Assembly: GCA_007120745.1 (NCBI GenBank)
Contig: SKNC01000020.1
Span: 1 to 15,540, forward strand
Source: Bacillota bacterium
GTDB taxonomy: Bacteria; Bacillota; Dethiobacteria; SKNC01
Reading direction: 5' to 3'
Length of the DNA stretch: 15,540 nt
Below are positions 1-6,737 of the stretch, in pieces. Position 1 is the stretch's first letter; every line of letters begins with the position of its first letter. The translations under genes and the position numbers were made by a program. The notes under the pieces are model-generated. The model worked only from the letters and a program-made list of their open reading frames with translations. It made no database searches and was not told the DNA's origin.

Positions 1-705
1 CAGAACGTCAGTCAGGTCGGTGGCAATATGCATGCCGGTGTAGTCGCAAAGGGCAGTCTTCAGGGCACCGAAAATGATGTTAACGGGATCGGCGTCCACA
101 CCAATGTGGGTCTGGTGCAGAATCTCTACCACTGAACCGTTCACGTTGGCCGGCAGAATGTTGCAGTCGTTGAACTTCTTCAGGCGGCCTTCGGTGATAT
201 TGGTGGTAAGCCATACCGGGGGCACACCTTTATAGGTCCCGAAATCCTCTAAAGCCAGCCTGGCTACTTCAGCAGCCAGTGTGTTGTCGTCTTTGCCCTC
301 ATAGCTGATGCCAACTTTATCAGCAATCCTCCTCAGCTTATCGGGGTCTGTGATTTGATAGTCTTTCGCATGGCCTTCCGCGGTCTCCAGCAGGGTCTCA
401 GCTATGTGACGACCGTGGTCGGAGTGGGCGGAAGTTCCACCGGCTACTGCCCGGGCAATACCGCGGGCCACTATGGTATAAGCGGTAGCACCGCAGATAC
501 CCTTTTTCGCTTTCTTGGTAATCCGGCAGGGACCCTGCAGACAGAATCTGCAGCAGACTCCCTGGTCCCCGTAGTTACACTGGGGCTGCTGGTCCAGGAA
601 CCGCTGAAAAGCGGTATCGTAACCCTTGTCTTTTACCTGATCCAGAATTTCTATAGCCGCTGGATCCGATGTTCTCATAATATCTGTTTCTTTTTTTGCA
701 CTCAT
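1..705 (-). CDS. cooS: Carbon monoxide dehydrogenase catalytic subunit, N-terminal part (cut by window edge)
   Basis: The first 235 codons of a Ni-Fe CO dehydrogenase, which interconverts CO and CO2 and, in acetogens, feeds CO to acetyl-CoA synthase. The reading frame runs off the left edge. Visible are the Cys cluster CNYGDQGVCCRFCLQGPC (residues 43-60) followed by GICGA (Cys71), matching the ligands of the D and B [4Fe-4S] clusters, and the His-rich AHSDHGRH (93-100) of the proton-channel region. The C-cluster ligands lie outside the window. The ATG at 705 follows a perfect AGGAGG (715-720). The spacing between Cys60 and Cys71 looks about three residues shorter than in C. hydrogenoformans CooS-II as I remember it. 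The sequence resembles the acetogen type (AcsA) as much as the hydrogenogenic CooS type, so the symbol could equally be acsA. An acetyl-CoA-synthase-like gene lies directly upstream on the same strand. Confidence 0.95.
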   Translation of the reverse strand, partial: MSAKKETDIMRTSDPAAIEILDQVKDKGYDTAFQRFLDQQPQCNYGDQGVCCRFCLQGPCRITKKAKKGICGATAYTIVARGIARAVAGGTSAHSDHGRHIAETLLETAEGHAKDYQITDPDKLRRIADKVGISYEGKDDNTLAAEVARLALEDFGTYKGVPPVWLTTNITEGRLKKFNDCNILPANVNGSVVEILHQTHIGVDADPVNIIFGALKTALCDYTGMHIATDLTDVL

Positions 706-1079
706 TCGCTCTTACCTCCTTGGTTTTTTCGTGAAGATAAATCTATTCCATATCCAACTTACATTAATCTACACTTCATGAGCATAAACGTTTAGCCGAC
801 CGCCCCTCATCCGGCAATTCTTATCCGAATTTTAAAGGCGCGACCTTTGCTTTATAAGCCTGCTCTCACCTCCCCGGTAAATTTCTCCCCAACTGCGGTT
901 AATGTATTTCCTATTCTTTTTTCATTCAAGCTGCAGTGCTTTAAACATCTTTACATCTGCACCCTGCAATCTGCAGCTAAAGAGTAAAAAACGGCTGCAG
1001 GATGAAACTTTTATTTATCCTGGTAACAGGCGGATCTGCACCGTTATCCAGGTAAAAATGTTTCTGTTAATGACCCTTT
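706..1079. other. 374-bp intergenic leader before cooS, no gene
   Basis: No convincing reading frame is present. I read the minus strand in the frame following the acetyl-CoA-synthase-like stop codon and saw no continuation of synthase sequence. Contents: an imperfect hairpin at 1019-1052 (arms CCTGGTAACAGG and CCGTTATCCAGG, 10-base loop) just after the stop of the upstream gene and without a U-run; a possible sigma-A promoter at 901-929; and about 190 bases of leader before the cooS ribosome binding site. I could not match the leader to a riboswitch class I know. Confidence 0.6.
901..929 (-). promoter_or_regulatory. Possible sigma-A promoter for cooS
   Basis: On the minus strand a -35 TTGAAT (924-929) is followed after exactly 17 bases by a -10 TACATT (901-906), each matching four of six consensus bases. 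It sits about 195 bases before the cooS start and would give that gene a transcript separate from the stress operon upstream. Moderate match only. Confidence 0.4.
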
Positions 1080-1472
1080 TTATATCAGGTCTAAAAAATC
1101 TGTCCAGGAATAATCCTGCTCTCCATCCCGGAGAAGAGTAAGGGTTTCAATGATCTCCGATGCATAAGCAGTGGACTCGTCTGCCTGACGGGACATGGCA
1201 AAGGTAACTTCTCCCTCTTTTACCCGGGCCCTCATCTCGTTCAAAATCACCGGCAGCTGTCCTAAACGGTTAATCCCCTCCCCATCGGCAGTACGAATCG
1301 CGGGAAGAAAATAGGCGGTGCTGGGATACCTTATGCTTTGATCGGGTCCATAGTCCTCCAGGGCTTTGCTCAACAGTCTTTCAGCATAGCTGAGGGCGAT
1401 AATGGCCCTGCGGATGGACCGTTTGAACAGCTTTACAGTGTTTTCGCTATCTTTGTTCCCCTCTTTGGACAT
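1080..1472 (-). CDS. Stand-alone acetyl-CoA synthase (AcsB) N-terminal-region protein, 130 aa
   Basis: The protein matches the start of the N-terminal domain of acetyl-CoA synthase (alpha subunit of the CODH/ACS complex; about 730 residues in Moorella). Recognisable stretches are LFKRSIRRAIIALSYAERLL, YGPDQSIRYPSTAYFLPAIR, LGQLPVILNEMRARV, YASEIIETLTLL and a final SWTDFLDLI, which parallel Moorella residues of roughly 20-135 up to WTGFIGD as I recall them. Nothing follows: the A-cluster cysteines and the other domains are absent. I chose the ATG at 1472 because GGGAGG lies nine bases upstream; an in-frame ATG at 1514 has no ribosome binding site. In the full enzyme the N-terminal domain docks on CO dehydrogenase and carries part of the CO tunnel. 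Here the gene sits between clpC and cooS, so a CODH-binding or CODH-maturation role is an inference; a clean-edged remnant of acsB is the alternative. Homology is seen with fair confidence, function is unknown. Confidence 0.75.
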   Translation of the reverse strand: MSKEGNKDSENTVKLFKRSIRRAIIALSYAERLLSKALEDYGPDQSIRYPSTAYFLPAIRTADGEGINRLGQLPVILNEMRARVKEGEVTFAMSRQADESTAYASEIIETLTLLRDGEQDYSWTDFLDLI

Positions 1473-1544
1473 TTTTGCATTCCTCCCTTTTGGTCTTTTT
1501 TTGCCCTCCACCATGCAGCTGACCGGGCAAATCCGGGAATTTCC

Positions 1545-3992
1545 CTACCGGTTTACCTTTTCCTTTTCCGTTCCGGTGGTGAAAATTAATTCTCCATCCC
1601 GGACATCAGCAATGACTACACCGTCGAGACGGAACGTGCCTTTCAGCATTTCCTCGGACAATTTATCCTCCACGTGCTTTTGAATCGCCCTTCTCAGAGG
1701 CCTGGCTCCATAGATAGGATCATACCCCTCCTGGGCCAAAAATTCCCTGGCCTCGTCCGTGGTCTGCAGTTCAATATTGTAATCCTTAAGCCGCACTACC
1801 AGTTCCTGCAGCATCAGGACCACAATCTCTTTCAGGTGTTCTTTGGTCAAAGAGTGGAACACAATCACTTCGTCAATCCGGTTCAAAAACTCCGGACGGA
1901 AGGTCCGTTTCAGTTCACTGAGAATCTGGTCTTTCATGCTCTCATACACTGCCTCTTCTCCCGCAGGCCTGAATCCCAGGGTTCCCTGTTTCTTAATATG
2001 GTTGGCTCCCACGTTGGAGGTCATAATTACCACAGTGTTTCTGAAATCCACCGTCCTACCCTTACCATCGGTAAGCCGGCCGTCTTCCAGGACCTGCAGC
2101 AGAACATTAAATACCTCCGGGTGAGCTTTTTCTATCTCATCCAGCAGGATTACGGAATAAGGCTTTCTCCTGACTCTCTCTGTCAGCTGCCCTCCTTCAT
2201 CAAATCCCACATATCCAGGAGGCGCTCCAATGAGCCGGGCCGTGGTATGCCGCTCCATATACTCCGACATATCCAGCCTGATAATGGAATCTTCGTCTCC
2301 AAAGAGAGCTTCGGCCAGCGCCCTGGCCAGTTCGGTTTTACCAACACCGGTGGGCCCCAGGAAGATAAAGGAACCGATGGGCCTTTTGGGATCTTTCAGC
2401 CCGGCCCTGGCCCTTCTTACGGCCCGGGAAACGGCAACTACCGCTTCATCCTGCCCGATTACTCTCTGGTGAAGTACTTCCTCCAGCTTTAATAATCTCT
2501 GGGATTCTTCCTCCGCCAGCTTTCTCACCGGGATTCCCGTCCAGCTGGACACGATTTGAGCAATATCCTCTTCTGTAACAACGGACTTATCCGTTACTTT
2601 TTTCTGCTCCCATTCTCTCTTCAGGGTTTCCACTTCGTCTCTCAATCTCTGTTCCTTATCCCTGAGCTGGGCAGCCAGTTCAAACTCCTGCCCTCGAATG
2701 GCCCCCTCTTTTTCGTTGCGCAGAGTTTCCAGTTTCTCCTCCATTTGTTTCAGGTCCGGGGGCGGCATAAAGGTCTGCAGCCGCACCCTTGAACCGGCTT
2801 CATCAACCAGGTCAATGGCTTTGTCCGGCAGGAAGCGGTCGGTAATATATCGGTCTGCCAGCTTAACAGCAGCCTCCAGGGCAGCATCATTAATCTCAAC
2901 CCGGTGATGAGCTTCATAGCGGTCCCTGAGGCCTTTAAGGATGGCAAGCGCTTCCTCTCTGGTGGGTTCCTCCACGGTAATGGGTTGGAACCTCCGCTCC
3001 AGGGCCGGGTCTTTCTCAATATATTTCCTGTATTCATCCAGGGTAGTGGCTCCCACGCACTGCAGTTCTCCCCGGGCCAGTGCCGGTTTTAAAATATTGG
3101 AAGCATCAATGGCTCCCTCTGCCGCGCCGGCACCGATAATGGTGTGCAGTTCATCAATAAATACAATCATGTTGCCCGCTGACCTCAGCTCGTCTATGAG
3201 CTTTCTCAGCCTTTCTTCAAATTCACCCCGGTACTTTGTTCCCGCCACTACCGCGGAAAGCTCCAGGGTTACCACTCGTTTTTCCTTTAAGGTTTCTGGA
3301 ATATCCGCCGTAGTAATCCGCTGAGCCAATCCTTCTACGATGGCGGTTTTCCCCACACCAGGTTCCCCGATAAGACAGGGGTTGTTCTTGGTGCGGCGGC
3401 TCAAGACCTGGATAACCCTCTCAATTTCTTTATCCCGGCCAACCACCGGGTCCAGCTTTCCTTCCCGGGCCATTTTGGTTAAATCCTTGCCAAAGGTATC
3501 CACTGTAGGGGTCTTGCTCCCTTTTTCATAGCTGCCGGACATACTCTGGGCATCTCCTCCTAAGAGGTGCATAACCTGCACCCGGGCCCTCTTTAAATCT
3601 ACTCCCAGGTTAGCCAGGACCTTTGCAGCAATTCCTTCCCCTTCTCGAATTAAACCCAGGAGCAGGTGTTCAGTGCCTACATAATTATGGCCCAGGTTTC
3701 TTCCTTCTTCTATGGCCAGCTCTATGACTTTTTTCGCCCTGGGGGTGTAGCTCACACTTTGAAGAATGGGCTTATCCCCTTTGCCAATCATTCTTTCTAC
3801 CTCCTGGCGCACTTTCACCAGGTCCACACCTAACTTTTGAAGAGCTTTTGCGGCAATGCCTTCCCCCTCTCGCACTAATCCCAACAGGAGGTGCTCAGTG
3901 CCCACAAAATTATGATTCAACCGCTTGGCTTCCTCCTGGGCCAGAAAAAGAACTTTCTGAGCCCTTTCCGTAAATCTTCCAAACATGAACAT
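1545..3992 (-). CDS. clpC: ClpC, AAA+ unfoldase of the ClpCP protease
   Basis: A Hsp100 unfoldase of 815 residues that feeds proteins, including arginine-phosphorylated ones, to ClpP in the cytoplasm. It has two N-terminal Clp repeats (about 5-145, each with VGTEHLLLGL), a first AAA+ module with Walker A GEPGVGKT (209-216) and Walker B VFIDELHT (277-284), a middle coiled-coil segment holding a UVR-like motif (about 426-459), and a second AAA+ module with Walker A GPTGVGKT (546-553) and Walker B ILLDEIEK (615-622). LGF at 672-674 is the ClpP-docking tripeptide. The ATG at 3992 gives the family start MFMFGRFTERAQ and has GGTGAGG eight bases upstream; an in-frame TTG at 4013 has no such site. 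Unlike the usual Firmicutes layout, where mcsB and clpC nearly touch, a 297-bp gap with its own CtsR boxes precedes it. No clear terminator follows. Confidence 0.98.
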   Translation of the reverse strand: MFMFGRFTERAQKVLFLAQEEAKRLNHNFVGTEHLLLGLVREGEGIAAKALQKLGVDLVKVRQEVERMIGKGDKPILQSVSYTPRAKKVIELAIEEGRNLGHNYVGTEHLLLGLIREGEGIAAKVLANLGVDLKRARVQVMHLLGGDAQSMSGSYEKGSKTPTVDTFGKDLTKMAREGKLDPVVGRDKEIERVIQVLSRRTKNNPCLIGEPGVGKTAIVEGLAQRITTADIPETLKEKRVVTLELSAVVAGTKYRGEFEERLRKLIDELRSAGNMIVFIDELHTIIGAGAAEGAIDASNILKPALARGELQCVGATTLDEYRKYIEKDPALERRFQPITVEEPTREEALAILKGLRDRYEAHHRVEINDAALEAAVKLADRYITDRFLPDKAIDLVDEAGSRVRLQTFMPPPDLKQMEEKLETLRNEKEGAIRGQEFELAAQLRDKEQRLRDEVETLKREWEQKKVTDKSVVTEEDIAQIVSSWTGIPVRKLAEEESQRLLKLEEVLHQRVIGQDEAVVAVSRAVRRARAGLKDPKRPIGSFIFLGPTGVGKTELARALAEALFGDEDSIIRLDMSEYMERHTTARLIGAPPGYVGFDEGGQLTERVRRKPYSVILLDEIEKAHPEVFNVLLQVLEDGRLTDGKGRTVDFRNTVVIMTSNVGANHIKKQGTLGFRPAGEEAVYESMKDQILSELKRTFRPEFLNRIDEVIVFHSLTKEHLKEIVVLMLQELVVRLKDYNIELQTTDEAREFLAQEGYDPIYGARPLRRAIQKHVEDKLSEEMLKGTFRLDGVVIADVRDGELIFTTGTEKEKVNR

Positions 3993-4154
3993 CCTTTTCA
4001 CCTCACCTTTCAAAATATGGTTTCAATATTTCATCTAACTTTTAAGTTTTCAGTTAGATTTTGTACATTTTGCACTTTTTTTCTTTGAAGTTTTCAAATT
4101 ACGCTTGACTTTTTAATGTTATATTGAGGCCCTCATATAGTCTAAATAAAAAGT

Positions 4155-4181
4155 TTTGACCAAATATGACCTTATCTGACT
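4155..4181 (-). promoter_or_regulatory. CtsR operator before clpC: three phased half-sites
   Basis: Read on the minus strand the site is AGTCAGA-TAA-GGTCATA-TTT-GGTCAAA. The known CtsR box is a direct repeat of (A/G)GTCAAA with three spacer bases, a 10-base period. All three units here keep that period, and the last is a perfect heptad. The site begins three bases downstream of a GATAAT hexamer (4185-4190), so bound CtsR would cover a start site there. A second possible promoter, TTGGTC and TATATG with an 18-base spacer, overlaps the operator on the other side. The operator is clear; which promoter it controls is not. Confidence 0.8.
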
Positions 4182-4222
4182 AACATTATCTGTTAATTTT
4201 TTTGTTTCAGGTTATTTGTTTT

Positions 4223-4247
4223 GGTTTTTGGTTTTTGGTTTTTGGTT
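4223..4247 (+). repeat. Short tandem repeat (GGTTTTT)3
   Basis: Three perfect copies of GGTTTTT followed by GGTT, between mcsB and clpC. It looks like a simple slippage-prone repeat; it lies upstream of the CtsR boxes of the clpC leader, so any length change would not alter a coding frame. Confidence 0.85.
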
Positions 4248-4289
4248 AGATTGAACCTTTGCCCCTTTTTGGGGGCGGTTAAAACCTGT

Positions 4290-5351
4290 TTATGCTCCAT
4301 TGGCCAGCTTCTCACGAATCAAACCGGCCCTGGTTATATTGATATCATAATCGCTTGCTTCTTTTCCCTCCAGGTTTTGTAGATAAGAAGTACTGATCAT
4401 CACCAGCAGCTGATTCAGCATCCTGCGGTCAACCTTCTCCAGAAGCCCCAGGTCAACCCCCAGGCGGAAATCGGAGAGAAGCTGCATGGCCTCCTGGGCA
4501 GTAATCATCCTGGCATTGGACAGAATACCATAGGCTCTTCCCGCCCGGTCCGCCATCTTTTCCCGGCATTCGTTCAGCAGGATTTGCCGGGCTCCCTCCT
4601 CCTGATCCAGAAGCTGCCTTACTACTCCATTCAGGTTTCTTATAATTTCTCTTTCATTTTGTCCCAGGGTAATCTGGTTGGAAAGCTGCAGAATATTTCC
4701 TACCACCTCGGTTCCTTCCCCATACAACCCTCTGACCGCCATACCCACCTGATAAAGGGCCGACAATATTCGGTTAATTTGTTTGGTCATGGCCAGCCCC
4801 GGCAGGTGCATCATTAGAGAAGCTCTCATGCCGGTCCCCACATTGGTTGGACAGGTGGTCAAATACCCCATTTCATCACAAAACGCATAATCCAAACATT
4901 GTTCCAGAGCATTATCTATATCCTCCGCCTTTCTCCAGGTGTTTTCCAGCTGGAGGCCCGGTAAAAGCGACTGAATGCGGATATGGTCCTCCTCATTCAT
5001 CATGATGCTGATAGATTCATCCTCTTTCAGCAGCACGCGGCTGTTTTTCGCCTCTTTCACCAGCTCAGGACTGATAATGTGCTTTTCCACACACAGCTGC
5101 CTCTCTATAGAAGAAAGTTGAGACAGGTCAATCATTTGATAATCCTCAAATATCTCCTGCTGATCTGTTATGGCCTCCTGCACCCTTTCCAAAACTTTCT
5201 CCCGATGCTCTTCGGCGGCCAGACAGGGGAAAGGGAGATCTTTTAAGTTTCTGGCCATACGGATTCGACTGGTCAGCACGATATCCGAATGGGGGCCGGT
5301 ACCCTCCATCCACCGGCTGGATTGAATGTCTAAAAATTTCTGCTTAGTCAA
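4290..5351 (-). CDS. mcsB: McsB protein-arginine kinase
   Basis: A phosphagen-kinase-fold enzyme of 353 residues that phosphorylates arginine side chains in proteins, marking them for ClpCP and releasing CtsR from DNA. Visible are the nucleotide-binding TSRIRMARN (27-35), the guanidino-site loop NEEDH (119-123), the signature CPTNVGTGMRAS with Cys167 (167-178) and the allosteric/nucleotide region GEGTEVVGNILQLSNQ (211-226). Cys167 and the NEEDH loop align with the catalytic residues known from B. subtilis McsB. The start is a TTG at 5351 that overlaps the last eight bases of mcsA, implying coupled translation; only this start gives the normal N-terminus. The length is close to the family norm of about 355-365. 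It is the third gene of the ctsR operon. Confidence 0.97.
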   Translation of the reverse strand: MTKQKFLDIQSSRWMEGTGPHSDIVLTSRIRMARNLKDLPFPCLAAEEHREKVLERVQEAITDQQEIFEDYQMIDLSQLSSIERQLCVEKHIISPELVKEAKNSRVLLKEDESISIMMNEEDHIRIQSLLPGLQLENTWRKAEDIDNALEQCLDYAFCDEMGYLTTCPTNVGTGMRASLMMHLPGLAMTKQINRILSALYQVGMAVRGLYGEGTEVVGNILQLSNQITLGQNEREIIRNLNGVVRQLLDQEEGARQILLNECREKMADRAGRAYGILSNARMITAQEAMQLLSDFRLGVDLGLLEKVDRRMLNQLLVMISTSYLQNLEGKEASDYDINITRAGLIREKLANGA

Positions 5352-5877
5352 TTTTATCTTCCCCGCCTTCTACTGCCTTATCCAGCTCTCTAATTTTGTC
5401 CCGAAGCACTGCCGCTTCTTCAAACTCTTCATTTAATATTTTTTGTTGTAGTTCAGAGCGTAATTTTTCTATTTCTCTTTTTACTTTTATCTGAGACCCC
5501 GACCGCTCAGGAACTTTTCCGGTATGTTGGGTGCTGCCGTGGATTCTTTTTAGAAGCAGGCCCAGCTTTTCGCCAAAATGGTCATAACATTTGGCACAGC
5601 CCAGGCGGCCGATTTGAGAAAACTGGTCATAGGTCAGGCCGCAGCCCTGGCACTGCACCCTGGAACCGGTGGGAGGATCTACCGCCGGTTCTGCCCCCTC
5701 TAAATCAAGAAGTCCTGCAAACAAATGGTGCAGGGAAAAGTTGGGTTCAAAAGCCAGCTCAAATTCTCCCTTTTTGTTGGCACATTCCTGGCAAAGATGG
5801 ATTTCTGTCTTCATATTATTAATAATTTTCGTCAGGTGTACAATAGCTTTATTTTTTTTACATTCCTGACAGAGCAT
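5344..5877 (-). CDS. mcsA: McsA, zinc-finger activator of McsB
   Basis: A 177-residue adaptor that activates the McsB arginine kinase in the cytoplasm. Four CxxC pairs (Cys3/6, 29/32, 76/79, 94/97) form two zinc-binding sites, and a C-terminal UVR domain (about 131-166, with LNEEFEEAAVLRDKIREL) matches the UvrB/UvrC-type helix pair also found in ClpC. The ATG at 5877 is preceded by AAAGGAG. It lies 38 bases after ctsR and overlaps mcsB by eight bases, so the three genes are almost certainly one transcript. Confidence 0.96.
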   Translation of the reverse strand: MLCQECKKNKAIVHLTKIINNMKTEIHLCQECANKKGEFELAFEPNFSLHHLFAGLLDLEGAEPAVDPPTGSRVQCQGCGLTYDQFSQIGRLGCAKCYDHFGEKLGLLLKRIHGSTQHTGKVPERSGSQIKVKREIEKLRSELQQKILNEEFEEAAVLRDKIRELDKAVEGGEDKID

Positions 5878-5915
5878 AGTGAGTTATCTCCTTTCGGGCG
5901 AGAAATCCTGTAAGA

Positions 5916-6380
5916 TTATAATCCTTTCATGACCGCTTCAAACATTTTCAGCAGGAACTGTTTCTTTATATCTTCTGTAAAAACTCCTTCACCGAAGGTG
6001 TCAAATTCAGACATCACTGCTTCCATAAGCCTGGCTTCCCGGCGGGTAATAACCTTCCCATGGTAGAGTCGAGAAATAAAGTTCAAAACCTGAACCTTAT
6101 TTAAAGATTCCTCCTGCAGCCGGCTGATTACATTGGAAAAATTAGATATTTTGGCTTGATCCAGCTTGTTAATGCGGATATATCCTCCGCCCCCCCGGCG
6201 GCTTTCCACGGAATACCCTCGCTCCATAGTAAACCGGGTGGACAGGACATAATTTATTTGAGAAGGGACACAGTCAAATTTAGCTGCCAGGTCTTTACGC
6301 TGTACCAGGATGTAATTTTTTGAGGATAAGTCCAGGAGCTGTTTTAAATAATATTCGATACCGTCAACTAAACTGGGAAT
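5916..6380 (-). CDS. ctsR: CtsR, repressor of class III heat-shock genes (ATT start)
   Basis: A dimeric winged-helix repressor that binds GTCA direct repeats. Reading back from the obvious C-terminal part, the homology continues without a stop through SLVDGIEYYLKQLL and DLAAKFDCVPSQINYVLSTR (helix-turn-helix, about residues 30-49) to residue 1. The glycine-rich beta-wing RRGGGGYIRI is at 61-70; its Arg62 falls where McsB phosphorylates B. subtilis CtsR. The full frame is 154 residues, the usual family length. No ATG, GTG or TTG exists in frame at the expected start; the codon there is ATT (6380-6378), seven bases after a perfect AGGAGG. The first standard in-frame codon, the ATG at 6227, would remove 51 residues including the recognition helix and cannot give a working repressor. 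A base error turning ATG into ATT is the alternative. Confidence 0.93.
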   Translation of the reverse strand: MPSLVDGIEYYLKQLLDLSSKNYILVQRKDLAAKFDCVPSQINYVLSTRFTMERGYSVESRRGGGGYIRINKLDQAKISNFSNVISRLQEESLNKVQVLNFISRLYHGKVITRREARLMEAVMSEFDTFGEGVFTEDIKKQFLLKMFEAVMKGL

Positions 6381-6387
6381 AGTACCA

Positions 6388-6393
6388 CCTCCT
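6388..6393 (-). promoter_or_regulatory. Strong ribosome binding site that fixes the ctsR ATT start
   Basis: AGGAGG on the minus strand ends exactly seven bases before the ATT at 6380-6378, which is ideal spacing. It shares three bases with the nearest CtsR half-site GGTCAGG (6391-6397), so operator and ribosome binding site overlap. Confidence 0.8.
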
Positions 6394-6419
6394 GACCTAT
6401 ATTTTGACCTTCCCTGACC
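6391..6419 (-). promoter_or_regulatory. CtsR operator of the ctsR operon (autoregulation)
   Basis: On the minus strand GGTCAGG-GAA-GGTCAAA (6419-6403) is a CtsR box with the standard 10-base period; a third half-site GGTCAGG (6397-6391) follows after five bases and so is out of phase by two. The site lies about 12-40 bases downstream of the -10 box, where repressor binding would block initiation or early elongation. It matches the known autoregulation of ctsR operons in Firmicutes. Confidence 0.85.
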
Positions 6420-6430
6420 TTTATATCCTC

Positions 6431-6458
6431 ATTATATACGATATTTCAAGATTATCAA
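6431..6458 (-). promoter_or_regulatory. Sigma-A promoter of the ctsR-mcsA-mcsB-clpC operon
   Basis: The minus strand has -35 TTGATA (6453-6458), a 16-base spacer and a perfect -10 TATAAT (6431-6436). The CtsR boxes begin 11 bases downstream of the -10 box, so this is the repressed heat-shock promoter. Confidence 0.82.
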
Positions 6459-6540
6459 GTTTAAAAAACCTCACATTTCTTATTTTTTGCCCTTTCTGAA
6501 CTATTATGTCTTGTGTGGGATGTTTTTATAACCCTTACTA

Positions 6541-6566
6541 AAAAAAGGCACGATAATGTGCCTTTT
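6541..6566 (-). terminator. Intrinsic terminator after mgtC
   Basis: On the minus strand AAAAGGCAC, a six-base loop, then GTGCCTTTTTT: a 5-bp GC-rich stem extended by A-T pairs and followed by a run of six U. It separates mgtC from the ctsR promoter. Because the other arm is preceded by A residues, it could also stop plus-strand transcripts. Confidence 0.85.
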
Positions 6567-6737
6567 AAACCCTCATTTAAAATTTTTAATAATTAATTTT
6601 AATTAAAAATAGTTATCATGGAGTAACTGATGGTCAAAAATGCTTGCTGCTGCCCACTCTATGGCTGAATCCCATTATTAATTTGGCCCTCTGTCCTCCA
6701 TGGGTTAGATGCGAATCGCCATACACAAAACAGGACA
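6567..6737. other. mgtC 3' untranslated stretch, no gene
   Basis: Together with the ctsR promoter region this gap between ctsR and mgtC is 357 bases. Apart from the terminator, the boxes listed and an AT-rich inverted repeat around 6580-6610 (ATTTTTAAT/ATTAAAAAT), I see no feature or coding frame in it. Confidence 0.5.

Larger units (their letters stand above)
3993..4289. other. AT-rich clpC leader / mcsB-clpC intergenic region
   Basis: No gene is present. From mcsB towards clpC it holds: a GC hairpin (GCCCC/GGGGC, 4261-4276) without a U-run; a (GGTTTTT)3 repeat (4223-4247); three phased CtsR half-sites (4155-4181) with a GATAAT -10-like hexamer just upstream (4185-4190); a near-palindrome TATATTGAGG/CCTCATATA (4120-4139); and a perfect 8-bp inverted repeat ATCTAACT/AGTTAGAT (4033-4040, 4052-4059) with an 11-base loop, about 40 bases before the clpC start. 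The arrangement suggests a second stress-controlled promoter and a structured leader for clpC. Confidence 0.7.

Noticed and set aside
860..905. A plus-strand CCCCAACTGCGG that recalls the CCCGCAACTG of cobalamin riboswitches
   Set aside because: The order of the bases is wrong, no B12 box follows, and no plus-strand gene lies downstream.
1674..2492. A 272-codon open frame on the plus strand inside clpC, and other long plus-strand frames within genes
   Set aside because: It lies antisense to the strongly conserved ATPase domains of clpC, has no ribosome binding site or recognisable family, and is explained by codon bias of the gene below it.
3993..4013. clpC starting at the TTG at 4013
   Set aside because: The added residues MKGEVKR are not part of ClpC proteins and are encoded by the ribosome binding site sequence of the ATG at 3992.
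4261..4276. GCCCC/GGGGC hairpin just after mcsB as an intrinsic terminator
   Set aside because: On the minus strand it is followed by AAAGGTT, not a U-run, and on the plus strand there is no gene to terminate.
5916..6227. CtsR as a 103-residue protein starting at the ATG at 6227
   Set aside because: This would remove the helix-turn-helix; the frame is open and clearly homologous for 51 more codons up to a well-placed ribosome binding site.
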